DNA from: an uncultured delta proteobacterium | GTDB taxonomy: Bacteria; Desulfobacterota; Desulfovibrionia; Desulfovibrionales; Desulfovibrionaceae | NCBI GenBank assembly: GCA_903835685.1 | Contig: CAILNX010000019.1 | Coordinates: forward strand, 1 to 58,286 | DNA: 58,286 nt | Direction of reading: 5' to 3' | Shown: piece after piece, positions 50,913-58,286 of the stretch | Layout of the letters: the number at the start of each line of letters is the position of its first letter | How positions within the stretch are numbered: position 1 is the first letter of the stretch | The notes under the pieces: model-generated | What the model saw: the letters and a program-made list of their open reading frames with translations, nothing else | What the model was told of the DNA's origin: nothing | Database searches by the model: none | Made by a program: the position numbers and the translations under genes

Positions 50913-52703
50913 ATGGGCGAGCGCAATTACCATCTGCGACTGGTGCTGATCAGTTGGGGCGTGCTGCTGGTCTTTCTGGCCGGCCTGTTTTTCGGGTTCG
51001 GGCATCAGGCCGAAGAGGCCCTGGTGCGCGAGTCCGAGGACCGGGCCCAGGCCCGCCTGGAGCTGGCGGCCTGGATTCTGCCCCAGAAGGCCCCCTTCGC
51101 CAGCCCCACGGCCTTTGAGGCCTGGATCACGGACCTGGGCCAGCGCCTGGGCTCCCGGGTGACCTACATCGTGGACGGCCGGGTCCTGGCTGATTCCGAC
51201 GTGGCCGAGGCCGATCTGCCCAACCTGGAGGACCACTCCCTGCGTAACGAGGTGGTCCAGGCCAGGATGTCCGGCCGGGGCAAGGACATCCGCCGCAGCG
51301 CCACGCTCAAGCGGGACCTGATCTACGTGGCCGCCCTGCTCAAAAACGTGCCCGGCCTGCCCGACGGGGTCCTGCGCGTGGCCGCGCCTTTTTCCGAGGT
51401 GCAGGCGAGCCTGTCCCGGACCCGGACCTGGCTCACGGCCGTCCTCTTGTCCGCGCTCATCATCTCCGCCTTGGCCACCTGGTGGGGGGTGCGCCGCCTG
51501 GTGGCGGTCATCCGCGATTTCTCGGACACGGTGCGGGACATCGGCGAGGGGGACTTGGACCGCCGGGTGCGCGATTTCCCGGGCCGGGAGTTCCTGGTCC
51601 TGGCCGAATCCATCAACAACATGGCCCGGCGCATCAAACGGGACATGAAGACCATCCGGGACCAGACATCCCGCCTGGAGGCCATGTTCGACGCCATGGC
51701 CGAGGGCGTGGCGGTCATCGGGGCGGACGGACGGATCACCTCGCACAACACGGCCCTGGCCAAGATGTTCTCCGGGCTGGCCAACCTGGAGGGCCGCATC
51801 CCGCTTGAGGCCGGCCTGCCGCTGGAGTCCCAGCAGGCCGTGGACCTGCTCCTGTCCGATTCCAGCGCGCCCGGGCCGGTGGTCAAGCAGGTCCAGGCCG
51901 GGGAGCAGCATTTCCTGGAAGTGGTGGCCGTGCCCTACCTGGACCACAAGGAGCGCCGGGGCCTCATCCTGGTCTTTCACGACATCAGCGAGATCAAGCG
52001 GGTGGAGGCCATCCTGCGCGACTTCGTGGGCAACGCCTCGCACCAACTGCGCACCCCGCTGACCAGCATCAAGGGCTATGCCGAGGTGCTCATCGACATG
52101 CCCCCGGCCGACCCGGCCAAGGCCAAGGAGATCTTGTCCACCATCCTGCGCAACGCGGACCACATGAGCCGGGTGATCACCTGCATGTTCGCCCTGGCCA
52201 AGTCCCGGTTCCTGGCCGAGCGCGGCCGCTCCCTGCCCACGGACGGACGCCGCTGCCTGACCCGGGCGGCCGAGACCCTGGCCGGACGGGTGCGGGAGAA
52301 GGACGCCGAACTGGACTTCTCGGGCGTGCCGGACAGCGGGGCCGTGGTCCTGGCCGACGACGACGCCCTCATCCAGGTCTTTGCCAACATCATTGAGAAC
52401 GCCCTGAAATACGGGCCGGACCAGGCCCGGGTGGTGGTCTCCTTTGCGGTGGAGAACGGCCTGGGCGCGTTCTATTTCAAGGATTTCGGCCCGGGCATCC
52501 CGGAAAAGGACCGGGAGCGGGTCTTTGAGCGCTTCTACCGGGGGGACCGTAACACCATCGACCTGGGCGGGGGCGCGGGCCTGGGCCTGGCCATCTGCCG
52601 GGACATCGTGGTGGGGTTCGGCGGCACCATCAAGGTGGAAGGCCCGGCCGACCCGGAAACCGGCCAGGGCACGGTGTTCGTGGTCCGGCTCAAGATGGCC
52701 TAG
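50913..52703 (+). CDS. PhoR-like membrane sensor histidine kinase
   Basis: A 596-aa protein: membrane helix (about 8-30), periplasmic sensor (about 31-165), second helix (about 170-190), HAMP (about 190-245; RDFSDTVRDIGEGDLDRRV), PAS (about 255-365), H-box VGNASHQLRTPLTSIKGYAEVL, and HATPase (FANIIENALKYGPD, KDFGPGIPEKDRERVFERFYRG, GAGLGLAICRDIV). The order resembles PhoR, but no phoB, phoU or pst gene lies within the window, so phosphate sensing is not supported by context. The ATG at 50913 follows GGGAGGA. Confidence 0.92.
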   Translation: MGERNYHLRLVLISWGVLLVFLAGLFFGFGHQAEEALVRESEDRAQARLELAAWILPQKAPFASPTAFEAWITDLGQRLGSRVTYIVDGRVLADSDVAEADLPNLEDHSLRNEVVQARMSGRGKDIRRSATLKRDLIYVAALLKNVPGLPDGVLRVAAPFSEVQASLSRTRTWLTAVLLSALIISALATWWGVRRLVAVIRDFSDTVRDIGEGDLDRRVRDFPGREFLVLAESINNMARRIKRDMKTIRDQTSRLEAMFDAMAEGVAVIGADGRITSHNTALAKMFSGLANLEGRIPLEAGLPLESQQAVDLLLSDSSAPGPVVKQVQAGEQHFLEVVAVPYLDHKERRGLILVFHDISEIKRVEAILRDFVGNASHQLRTPLTSIKGYAEVLIDMPPADPAKAKEILSTILRNADHMSRVITCMFALAKSRFLAERGRSLPTDGRRCLTRAAETLAGRVREKDAELDFSGVPDSGAVVLADDDALIQVFANIIENALKYGPDQARVVVSFAVENGLGAFYFKDFGPGIPEKDRERVFERFYRGDRNTIDLGGGAGLGLAICRDIVVGFGGTIKVEGPADPETGQGTVFVVRLKMA

Positions 52704-52718
52704 GTTTGCGGGCAGGGA

Positions 52719-54716
52719 TCACGCGCACCCCTTGACCTCCATGCGGATGGAGAACCGGCTGCCTTCCCCCAGCACGCTTTGGGCGGAAATATGCCCTCCG
52801 ATCAGGTGGGCCAGGCGTTGCGCCGTGGCCAGTCCAAGCCCTATTCCCCCGTGGCGTCTGGTGTACACCGCTTCCCCTTGCTCAAAGGCCTGGAACAATA
52901 TCTTCATGGCGGCTTCATCCATGCCCTTGCCGGTGTCGCGCACCCAGAACTCCACCCCGATCCTCCCATCCTTTTCCGGGCTGGCCGCGCTTGCGCCGAT
53001 CACGACTTCCCCGTGGTCCGTGAACTTCACCGCATTGTCCGCCAATATGTTCAGAACCCACAGGGTAAGCCCCGGATACCCATGGAGAAGGCGGGGCAAG
53101 GACGGATCGAGTTCGGTGCGTATGGACAGCCCCTTGGCCTCGGCGGCGTTTCTTACCCCCTGCTCGACCGCCGCCAGGATGGAGGCCGTCTCGAATCGGT
53201 CTTCATTGGCCAGGAGATCGATGGCGTCCAGGTCCACGAACGCCAGGATATTCTGGATCAAGGTGAAGAGCTTCCGCGCCGCCGCTCTTATGCCCTGGAG
53301 ATACTCGCGATCTTCGGGCGGCTGGGCGTCAAGCATCAGATCGGCCAGTCCCATGATTTGACCCATCGGGGTCTTCAGTTCATGGCTCATCATGGCCAGG
53401 AATTTGGATTTGGCCTGGCTGGCGGCCTCGGCCTGGTCCTTCATTTCAATGAGCCGCGCTTCGGCCCATTTCCTCTCGGTGATGTCCAACACCGTGCCGA
53501 TTGATTGGACGACCCGGCCCGACGCATCCCTCTCATGCTCGCACTGTTCCTGGACATGGCGGACGCTCCCGTCATCCTTGCGGATGATCCGGTGGTCGAT
53601 GAGGTATCCCTCGTGTCCTTCCTTCAGCGACGAGGAGTAGGCTGTTTGCACCAAGGCCCGGTCATCGGGATGGACGGTGTCCAGGAAGGCTTCATAGGTG
53701 GCCGGAAATTCCTGGGGGATGAGCCCAAAAATCCGGTACACCTCGTCGGACCACCACAGGTGGTTGTCCACCAGGTCGAGTCTCCAATGGCCGAGGTGGG
53801 CTATTTGTTGGGCGCGTCGCGACAGGCTCTCTGCTTCCCGCAAGGCCTCCTCGTTCTTTCGTTTGCGCTCGGTGATGTCCCGGGCGTAAATGTTCACGTA
53901 CCCGTCTTCGGGTATGGGGCAGAACGAGAAGAGATGATCCTTGCCCTTCAGGGCCAGTTCGGAGTCCAGCGGCTTTCCGGCGGCCATGGCCTCGGCGGCC
54001 AGGCCACAAAGATGCCGGGCTACGGTCCCGTCAGGCCCCTGGCACTCGTCGAGGACATCCCGGGCGGGCTTGTTGGCGTAGAGAACGGACCCGCTCCGGT
54101 CCACGCGCAGGACGGGGTTCGGGTTTTCTTCGGGGAATTTGGCCAGGCTTCGCGCTTCCGCTTCAAGCAGCTTCCGTTCGGTGATGTCCGTGACCACGGT
54201 CTGGCACTGGGGCTTCATCCGGTCGTCCAGGGTGGTTTGCGAGTCGAGCTGGACGTACCGTCTGGCCTCCCCACTGCCAATGGCGACCTCGCAGGTCCTT
54301 TTGTCCACTGAAATCAGGCTGGACTTGCGGTGTTTCTCGTAAAAAGGCAGGCATTCTCCTGGGATGAAGGCCGCCAGGGTCTGGCCGAGGAGATGTTTCC
54401 TGGACTGCCCGAGCATGTCGCACAGGGTGAGGTTGGCCTCCCGTATCCGGTCCTGGGCGTCCAGGGTGCAATAGCCCACCGGGGCGCAGTCGTAGAGGCT
54501 GGCGAATTTGTCCCGGGCCTCCCGCAGTTTCCGCCGGGTTTGCCGCATCTGTTTGTTCTGGGCGTCCAGTTCTTCCTGGTGCATCCCCAGTTCATTGATG
54601 AGCCCAAGAATCTCGGCGGGCGAAAAGTCGTCCAGATTCAACACGGCTTCCCCGGTTGCCGCCTGCCCCATCAGTCGGAGCTGGTTGTGGGTGAGACCCT
54701 TGGAAGCACTTCGCAT
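52719..54716 (-). CDS. multi-PAS histidine kinase without receiver
   Basis: A 665-aa soluble kinase. An N-terminal coiled coil (about 35-70; INELGMHQEELDAQNKQM) leads to three PAS-like domains (about 70-185, 190-290 and 300-420; LWWSDEVYRIFGLIPQEFPATYE in the third), then H-box MMSHELKTPMGQIMGLADLM and HATPase (NILADNAVKFTDHGEV, DTGKGMDEAAMKILFQAFEQG, IGLGLATAQRLAHLIGGHI). No membrane helix and no receiver. The ATG at 54716 has GGGAGGG upstream. It converges on the PhoR-like gene with 15 bp between them. Confidence 0.92.
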   Translation of the reverse strand: MRSASKGLTHNQLRLMGQAATGEAVLNLDDFSPAEILGLINELGMHQEELDAQNKQMRQTRRKLREARDKFASLYDCAPVGYCTLDAQDRIREANLTLCDMLGQSRKHLLGQTLAAFIPGECLPFYEKHRKSSLISVDKRTCEVAIGSGEARRYVQLDSQTTLDDRMKPQCQTVVTDITERKLLEAEARSLAKFPEENPNPVLRVDRSGSVLYANKPARDVLDECQGPDGTVARHLCGLAAEAMAAGKPLDSELALKGKDHLFSFCPIPEDGYVNIYARDITERKRKNEEALREAESLSRRAQQIAHLGHWRLDLVDNHLWWSDEVYRIFGLIPQEFPATYEAFLDTVHPDDRALVQTAYSSSLKEGHEGYLIDHRIIRKDDGSVRHVQEQCEHERDASGRVVQSIGTVLDITERKWAEARLIEMKDQAEAASQAKSKFLAMMSHELKTPMGQIMGLADLMLDAQPPEDREYLQGIRAAARKLFTLIQNILAFVDLDAIDLLANEDRFETASILAAVEQGVRNAAEAKGLSIRTELDPSLPRLLHGYPGLTLWVLNILADNAVKFTDHGEVVIGASAASPEKDGRIGVEFWVRDTGKGMDEAAMKILFQAFEQGEAVYTRRHGGIGLGLATAQRLAHLIGGHISAQSVLGEGSRFSIRMEVKGCA

Positions 54717-54914
54717 GCGCGCCCTCCCGCATCTCCATTCGCTTGAAATTTCCGTGTATTGCTGTGTTTCATGGGCATATCACAAAATATTCCGAAAGAA
54801 CCAGGGAAAACACGCCAGAGAGATCAACCCGACAAAGAAGGCAGCCAGGGGCAATCCTTCGTTCACTTTGATGAACGTCTGGTATAGGGTCGGGCCTAAA
54901 CCCAGGAGGCGGGC

Positions 54915-55931
54915 ATGAAAGAGGCGTTGTTCTACCGGCAGCTCAAGGACAACAAGGTGCAGTGCGGCCTGTGCGCCCATTTCTGCCTCATCGAGGACGC
55001 AAAACGCGGGCTGTGCGGGGTGCGCGAGAACCAGGGGGGCCGGCTGTTCACCCTGGTCTACGACCGGGTGGCCGCAGCCAACCTGGACCCGGTGGAGAAA
55101 AAGCCCCTCTATCATTTCATGCCCGGGACCATGACCTTCTCCTTTGCCGCGCCGGGCTGCAACATGAGCTGCTCCTTCTGCCAGAACTGGTCCCTGTCCC
55201 AGACCCCGCGCGACTCCGGCCGCATCCCGGGGCATGAGGCCTCGGCCCAGGGCCTGGTGGCCGCCGCGCTGGACGAACGGGCCGCCTCCATTTCCTACAC
55301 CTATTCCGAACCCACCATCTTCTACGAACTCATGGCCGACACGGCCCGGCTGGCCCTGACCAAGGGCCTGAAAAACATCCTGGTCTCCAACGGGTTCGCC
55401 AGCCCCGAGGCGGCCCAAGGCATGGCCGGGTTCATCCAGGCGGCCAACATCGATTTGAAGGCCTTTAGCGAGACCTTCTACAAGGAGCAGTGCGGGGCCA
55501 GGCTGGCTCCGGTGCTGGAGACCCTGAAAATCCTGAAAAAAGCCGGGGTCTGGGTGGAAGTGACCACCCTGGTCATCCCGGGCCTGAACGACGACGCGGC
55601 CGAACTGGCCAAACTGGCCTCCTTCATCGCCCGCGACCTGGGGCCGGAGACCCCCTGGCATTTGTCCCGGTTCCACCCGGACCACAAGCTCCTGGACCGG
55701 GGCGCGACCCCCCTCGCCACTCTGGACGCAGCCCGGGAAATGGGCCAGGCGGCCGGGCTCAAGTACGTGTACGTGGGCAACGTGCCCGGGGACAAGGGCA
55801 ACCGCACCTACTGCCCCTCCTGCCACGCGGTAGTCATCGACCGGGTGGGGTTCGCCATCAAGAGCATGAACCTGAAGGGCACGGCCTGCGGGGAGTGCGG
55901 GGGGAAGGTTGATGTGGTGGTGGGGGAGTGA
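54915..55931 (+). CDS. amrS: AmmeMemoRadiSam-system radical SAM protein AmrS
   Basis: A 338-aa radical SAM enzyme. The [4Fe-4S] motif is C82, C86 and C89 in GCNMSCSFCQNW. An N-terminal four-cysteine cluster (C17, C20, C24, C34) and a C-terminal zinc-ribbon-like pair (CPSC and CGEC) are typical of the PflA-related AmrS family. The usual partners AmmeMemo and AMMECR1 are not in the window, so the substrate remains open. CAGGAGG precedes the ATG. A TATAGG at 54883-54888 lies beside an inverted repeat GTTCA/TGAAC (54861-54876) that could be promoter and operator. Confidence 0.9.
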   Translation: MKEALFYRQLKDNKVQCGLCAHFCLIEDAKRGLCGVRENQGGRLFTLVYDRVAAANLDPVEKKPLYHFMPGTMTFSFAAPGCNMSCSFCQNWSLSQTPRDSGRIPGHEASAQGLVAAALDERAASISYTYSEPTIFYELMADTARLALTKGLKNILVSNGFASPEAAQGMAGFIQAANIDLKAFSETFYKEQCGARLAPVLETLKILKKAGVWVEVTTLVIPGLNDDAAELAKLASFIARDLGPETPWHLSRFHPDHKLLDRGATPLATLDAAREMGQAAGLKYVYVGNVPGDKGNRTYCPSCHAVVIDRVGFAIKSMNLKGTACGECGGKVDVVVGE

Positions 55932-56185
55932 TGTTGCAGACGAGAAGGGACGAGGAAGTCACCCTGCCCCACGAGGTGGTGAAGAAGGCCGCGCTGGAGG
56001 GCAAAAGCCTGACCCGGGCCTGGCGGGAGCACCTGGGCCTGACCCAGGCCGAGGCCGCCCGGCGCATGGCCGTGAGCCAGTCCGCCTTTGCCCAGATGGA
56101 AAAGCCCGGCGCGGCCCTGCGCCTGACCACCATCAAGAAGATCGCGGCCGCGCTCGGGGTGGAGTGGGAGCAGATTCGGGAGTGA
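55931..56185 (+). CDS. small XRE-family helix-turn-helix protein
   Basis: An 84-aa protein with a single Cro/CI-type HTH: SLTRAWREHLGLTQAEAARR, MAVSQSAFAQMEKPGAALR, then TIKKIAAALGV. It resembles the antitoxins of HigBA-type modules, but no toxin gene lies beside it. The ATG at 55931 shares its first base with the amrS stop (TGATG), so it is translationally coupled to amrS. Its own stop abuts the stop of the convergent repeat protein. Confidence 0.82.
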   Translation: MLQTRRDEEVTLPHEVVKKAALEGKSLTRAWREHLGLTQAEAARRMAVSQSAFAQMEKPGAALRLTTIKKIAAALGVEWEQIRE

Positions 56186-56200
56186 TCATTTTTTGATCAC
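56182..56200. terminator. palindrome spanning the two convergent stop codons
   Basis: GTGATCA (56182-56188) and TGATCAC (56194-56200) flank TTTTT and contain both stop codons. It is a short symmetric hairpin and may act as a weak bidirectional terminator. Confidence 0.4.
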
Positions 56201-58186
56201 GCCCGCGAGGCTAGCGGCCAGGAGGGAGGCCAGGACCCATCCGGCGATTGTGTGGAAGATGAGGTAAAGATAGAGCCAGATGCCCCATGGGCTATTGCTG
56301 TTGGGATACCAGTATTTTTTCTGGTTCAGGTTGAAGTCCACCAGGGGGACGAGGGTGTCCAGGGAGTAGAGGAAGGCGTTGAAGTGGGGGTAGTCGTCGG
56401 AGAGGAGGAGTCCTGAGTGGAGGTCATCCTGGTGTGACACTTTCCAGAACGGAGTACCCGGGAGTACGTAATTTGGCGCGTTCGGTAAGATAGAGGAGGA
56501 ATTGCTAGTATAGACGTTTTGCTTGGCCGTGGTCATGTTTTCGTGAAAATAGCCGAACAACGCTGACCCGAACATAAAAATAGCGAACATCCATGCCAAT
56601 GAATAATATGATTTATATCCGAATCCGATGGTCTTTTTTATTAGGTGAGAAAACAACCAGAGAAATATGACGTGCCAATGCATTGGCTTGAGTTTGTCGA
56701 ACGTTGGAAGGAACATTTGATCACCAAGAAGACAATGCTGCTTTAATCCCTTGTCATGAAGAATTTTCTTGGCTTCGGTCCCTTTCCCGGATTCACGGAG
56801 GACGTTAGCCAGTTGCTCATATGGCTGGGGCGAGAAATCCCAGTACGGTTGTAGGTTGAGCCAGCCCAGCCAATCTTTTACCGATTTTGAAGATGAGGAA
56901 AGAACGCTGTCATAGGTGAAGCCAGTTAGGCAAACTCGATTTTTGCCGGGCCAAGACATGGGCGAATCACCCAGCACCTTGGTCGAAGCATGGATGAGAC
57001 TGATTAAGCTTCTATCACCCCATCGGGGGGACTCAAGGGATAAGATTCCGCCGATATTGGCTGCTTCCATGTTGAGTATGCCGTCGATCAAGGGTGCTTG
57101 TCCTGCATGGGCCGAGATTTCGAAATCGCCCTTGACCATGGCGTTAGGAAACCGGACCATCCCTTGGGCGGCAAACCCGTTGCGGAGGAAGACGCTACCA
57201 TCAATTACAACTCCATCGGCGATTACTGCGTAGCCATCTGGATTTGTAAAATGACCGCCTTGGCAATCCAAATCGCATCCAATCCTTGCACCTGAAAAAA
57301 TGGCTGTGCCGTCAAGATGAAAGCCATCCTTGAGGTAGACATATCCTTTTATGCTAGCGCCATCTACGCGGAGGGCAACATGAATTGATTCAGGGGATGA
57401 ATACTTAGTAGTATTGATAATTTTTTCCAGTTTCGCGCTTCTAATATCGTTATATATATTAGTATAGCAGTCTCGAAGAAGAGATGAATAAATTATTCGA
57501 GCCTCTTGATCTAAAAGAGGCTCATCTGTATATAAAAAATGACCGTCGCGACAATCAAAATTTCCCATCACCTCCGCGCCTTGGAACCTTACTTTGCCTT
57601 TGGCGATGAATCCATCGTCTAAGAATATGTCGCCCTTGACCTTGATGCCGTCGGCGCTCAAGGCCTTCCCGTTTGTGTTCTTGAACATCCCGTTGCTGCA
57701 AATGAAATCCCCCCCAACGTCCGCACCCATGAACCCGACCTCGCCCTCGGCGGTGAAGCCGTCATTCAAGAACACACTGCCCTTGACCTTGACGCAGTCG
57801 GCGTAAAGGGCACGGTCTTTGCCCGTGAATACTTGATCTTCAGGCTTGGCCTTGAATTTCCCATTGCTACAATCAAAAGTCCCCCCAACGTCTGCTCCCA
57901 CGAAGCGGACCTCGCCCTCGGCGGAGAAGCCATCATCCAGGAAGACATCACCCTTGACCTCGATGCCATCGGCGTTGAGAGCGCGATCTTTGTCCGTGAA
58001 TACTTGATTTTCTGGTTTGGCCTTGAACATCCCCTTACTGCAATCGAAATTCCCGCCCACCTCTGCACCCTGGAATAAAACTTTACCCCCGGCAACGAAT
58101 CCATAGCACAGGAACACACTGCCCTTGACCTTGATGCGGTCGGCGTGTAAGGGCTCACGGGTCAGTCTGCCAAAGCACGAATCCAC
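56186..58186 (-). CDS. repeat-rich membrane protein, possibly 5'-truncated
   Basis: A 666-aa read. Residues about 12-400 form at least six repeats of 45-57 residues with the core ADGIKVKGDVFLDDGF...GEVRF.GADVGG.FDC, consistent with a right-handed beta-helix. The first three are nearly identical in DNA. Two membrane regions follow (about 500-550 and 635-663), with NAFLYSLDTLVPLVDF between them, a segment recalling ion-channel-like pore loops; this is only a resemblance. The membrane half has lower GC than its neighbours. The only start is a GTG at 58186 with no ribosome-binding site, and an in-frame stop lies about 20 nt upstream, so the native N-terminus may be lost. It is sometimes annotated as an oxidoreductase without basis. 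Confidence 0.65.
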   Translation of the reverse strand: MDSCFGRLTREPLHADRIKVKGSVFLCYGFVAGGKVLFQGAEVGGNFDCSKGMFKAKPENQVFTDKDRALNADGIEVKGDVFLDDGFSAEGEVRFVGADVGGTFDCSNGKFKAKPEDQVFTGKDRALYADCVKVKGSVFLNDGFTAEGEVGFMGADVGGDFICSNGMFKNTNGKALSADGIKVKGDIFLDDGFIAKGKVRFQGAEVMGNFDCRDGHFLYTDEPLLDQEARIIYSSLLRDCYTNIYNDIRSAKLEKIINTTKYSSPESIHVALRVDGASIKGYVYLKDGFHLDGTAIFSGARIGCDLDCQGGHFTNPDGYAVIADGVVIDGSVFLRNGFAAQGMVRFPNAMVKGDFEISAHAGQAPLIDGILNMEAANIGGILSLESPRWGDRSLISLIHASTKVLGDSPMSWPGKNRVCLTGFTYDSVLSSSSKSVKDWLGWLNLQPYWDFSPQPYEQLANVLRESGKGTEAKKILHDKGLKQHCLLGDQMFLPTFDKLKPMHWHVIFLWLFSHLIKKTIGFGYKSYYSLAWMFAIFMFGSALFGYFHENMTTAKQNVYTSNSSSILPNAPNYVLPGTPFWKVSHQDDLHSGLLLSDDYPHFNAFLYSLDTLVPLVDFNLNQKKYWYPNSNSPWGIWLYLYLIFHTIAGWVLASLLAASLAGVIKK

Positions 58187-58286
58187 GCGAGGTTTGGATG
58201 CTCACCTTTGAAGAACGCGGTCATAGCCTCGACCAGCACGGGGTAGGTTCTCTTTCCCTGAATTCGGCACGTTTGCCGCAGGGACA
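58162..58286 (-). pseudogene. C-terminal fragment of a transposase-like ORF (runs off the window)
   Basis: The minus-strand frame entering at the window edge reads SLRQTCRIQGKRTYPVLVEA, then a tail ending LAWIRALAD and a TGA at 58162-58164. The RQTCRIQG...VLVEAM pattern resembles the C-terminal tail of IS66-type DDE transposases. It overlaps the first 25 bases of the repeat protein in another frame, and no terminal inverted repeat could be seen between them. It may be a remnant or the end of an intact IS outside the window. Confidence 0.4.

Noticed and set aside
50913-52703. A Pho regulon locus
   Set aside because: Only the kinase resembles PhoR; no phoB, phoU or pst gene is present within the window.

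Overview
The window is a high-GC bacterial chromosome segment. Its gene content points to a Desulfovibrio-like sulfate reducer (order Desulfovibrionales, Desulfobacterota). The clues are a siroheme-decarboxylase (AhbB) gene overlapping hemL, an AmrS-type radical SAM protein, a DsrE-family protein, CarD and Rho in tandem, and a very large stock of histidine kinases, receiver, HDOD and HD-GYP proteins. This is inference from gene families; there is no rRNA in the window.

Layout. 1-336: a tRNA-Arg(CCU) whose 3' side faces a gene-less flank with short direct repeats, possibly the edge of an element integrated to the left. 443-2060: htrA with a clear sigma-70 promoter and a strong terminator. 2089-10055 (minus): a beta-lactamase-fold hydrolase, an MFS transporter, hemL-ahbB, recN and a CgeB-like glycosyltransferase. 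10228-13572 (minus): a CSCG-motif permease, rho and carD. 13788-16243 (minus): lipoprotein-hflC-hflK. 16314-18789 (plus): a phosphohexomutase, a membrane-anchored unknown and rnhA. 18801-23234: DsrE-like, DUF2156-like, ogt, an AT-rich orphan gene with its own strong promoter, and an MFS exporter.

23222-41374 is an 18-kb block containing only signalling genes, arranged as two divergent pairs of operons that converge near 33200. Pair one: (minus) REC-GAF-HD-GYP, then a metallo-beta-lactamase/double cNMP-binding/hemerythrin fusion, then EAL-like-HDOD; (plus) an HDOD-GAF-histidine kinase-REC hybrid and a MinD/ParA-like ATPase with an unusual C-terminal extension. Pair two: (minus) CHASE-PAS histidine kinase, REC-HDOD, REC-degenerate HD; (plus) REC-SpoIIE phosphatase, RsbW-like kinase, RsbV-like STAS, and an Hpt-STAS fusion. 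Together they look like an oxygen/redox-informed phosphorelay that ends in partner switching. This is the strongest candidate here for an undescribed system.

41502-44670 carries an orphan tatA, two small exported proteins (one about one-third methionine), and a cytochrome-b-type membrane protein with a His/Glu-rich periplasmic tail. The last is preceded by a near-consensus sigma-54 promoter and four TTGCACA-type boxes. 44686-56185 holds a UspA protein, a PP2C phosphatase, an NAD(P)-binding/DUF2867 protein, a methyltransferase, an AraC regulator, crcB, an RRM protein, two more histidine kinases, amrS and a small HTH protein. 56186-58286 has lower GC: a repeat-rich membrane protein abutting a transposase-like tail, so the right edge looks mobile or rearranged.
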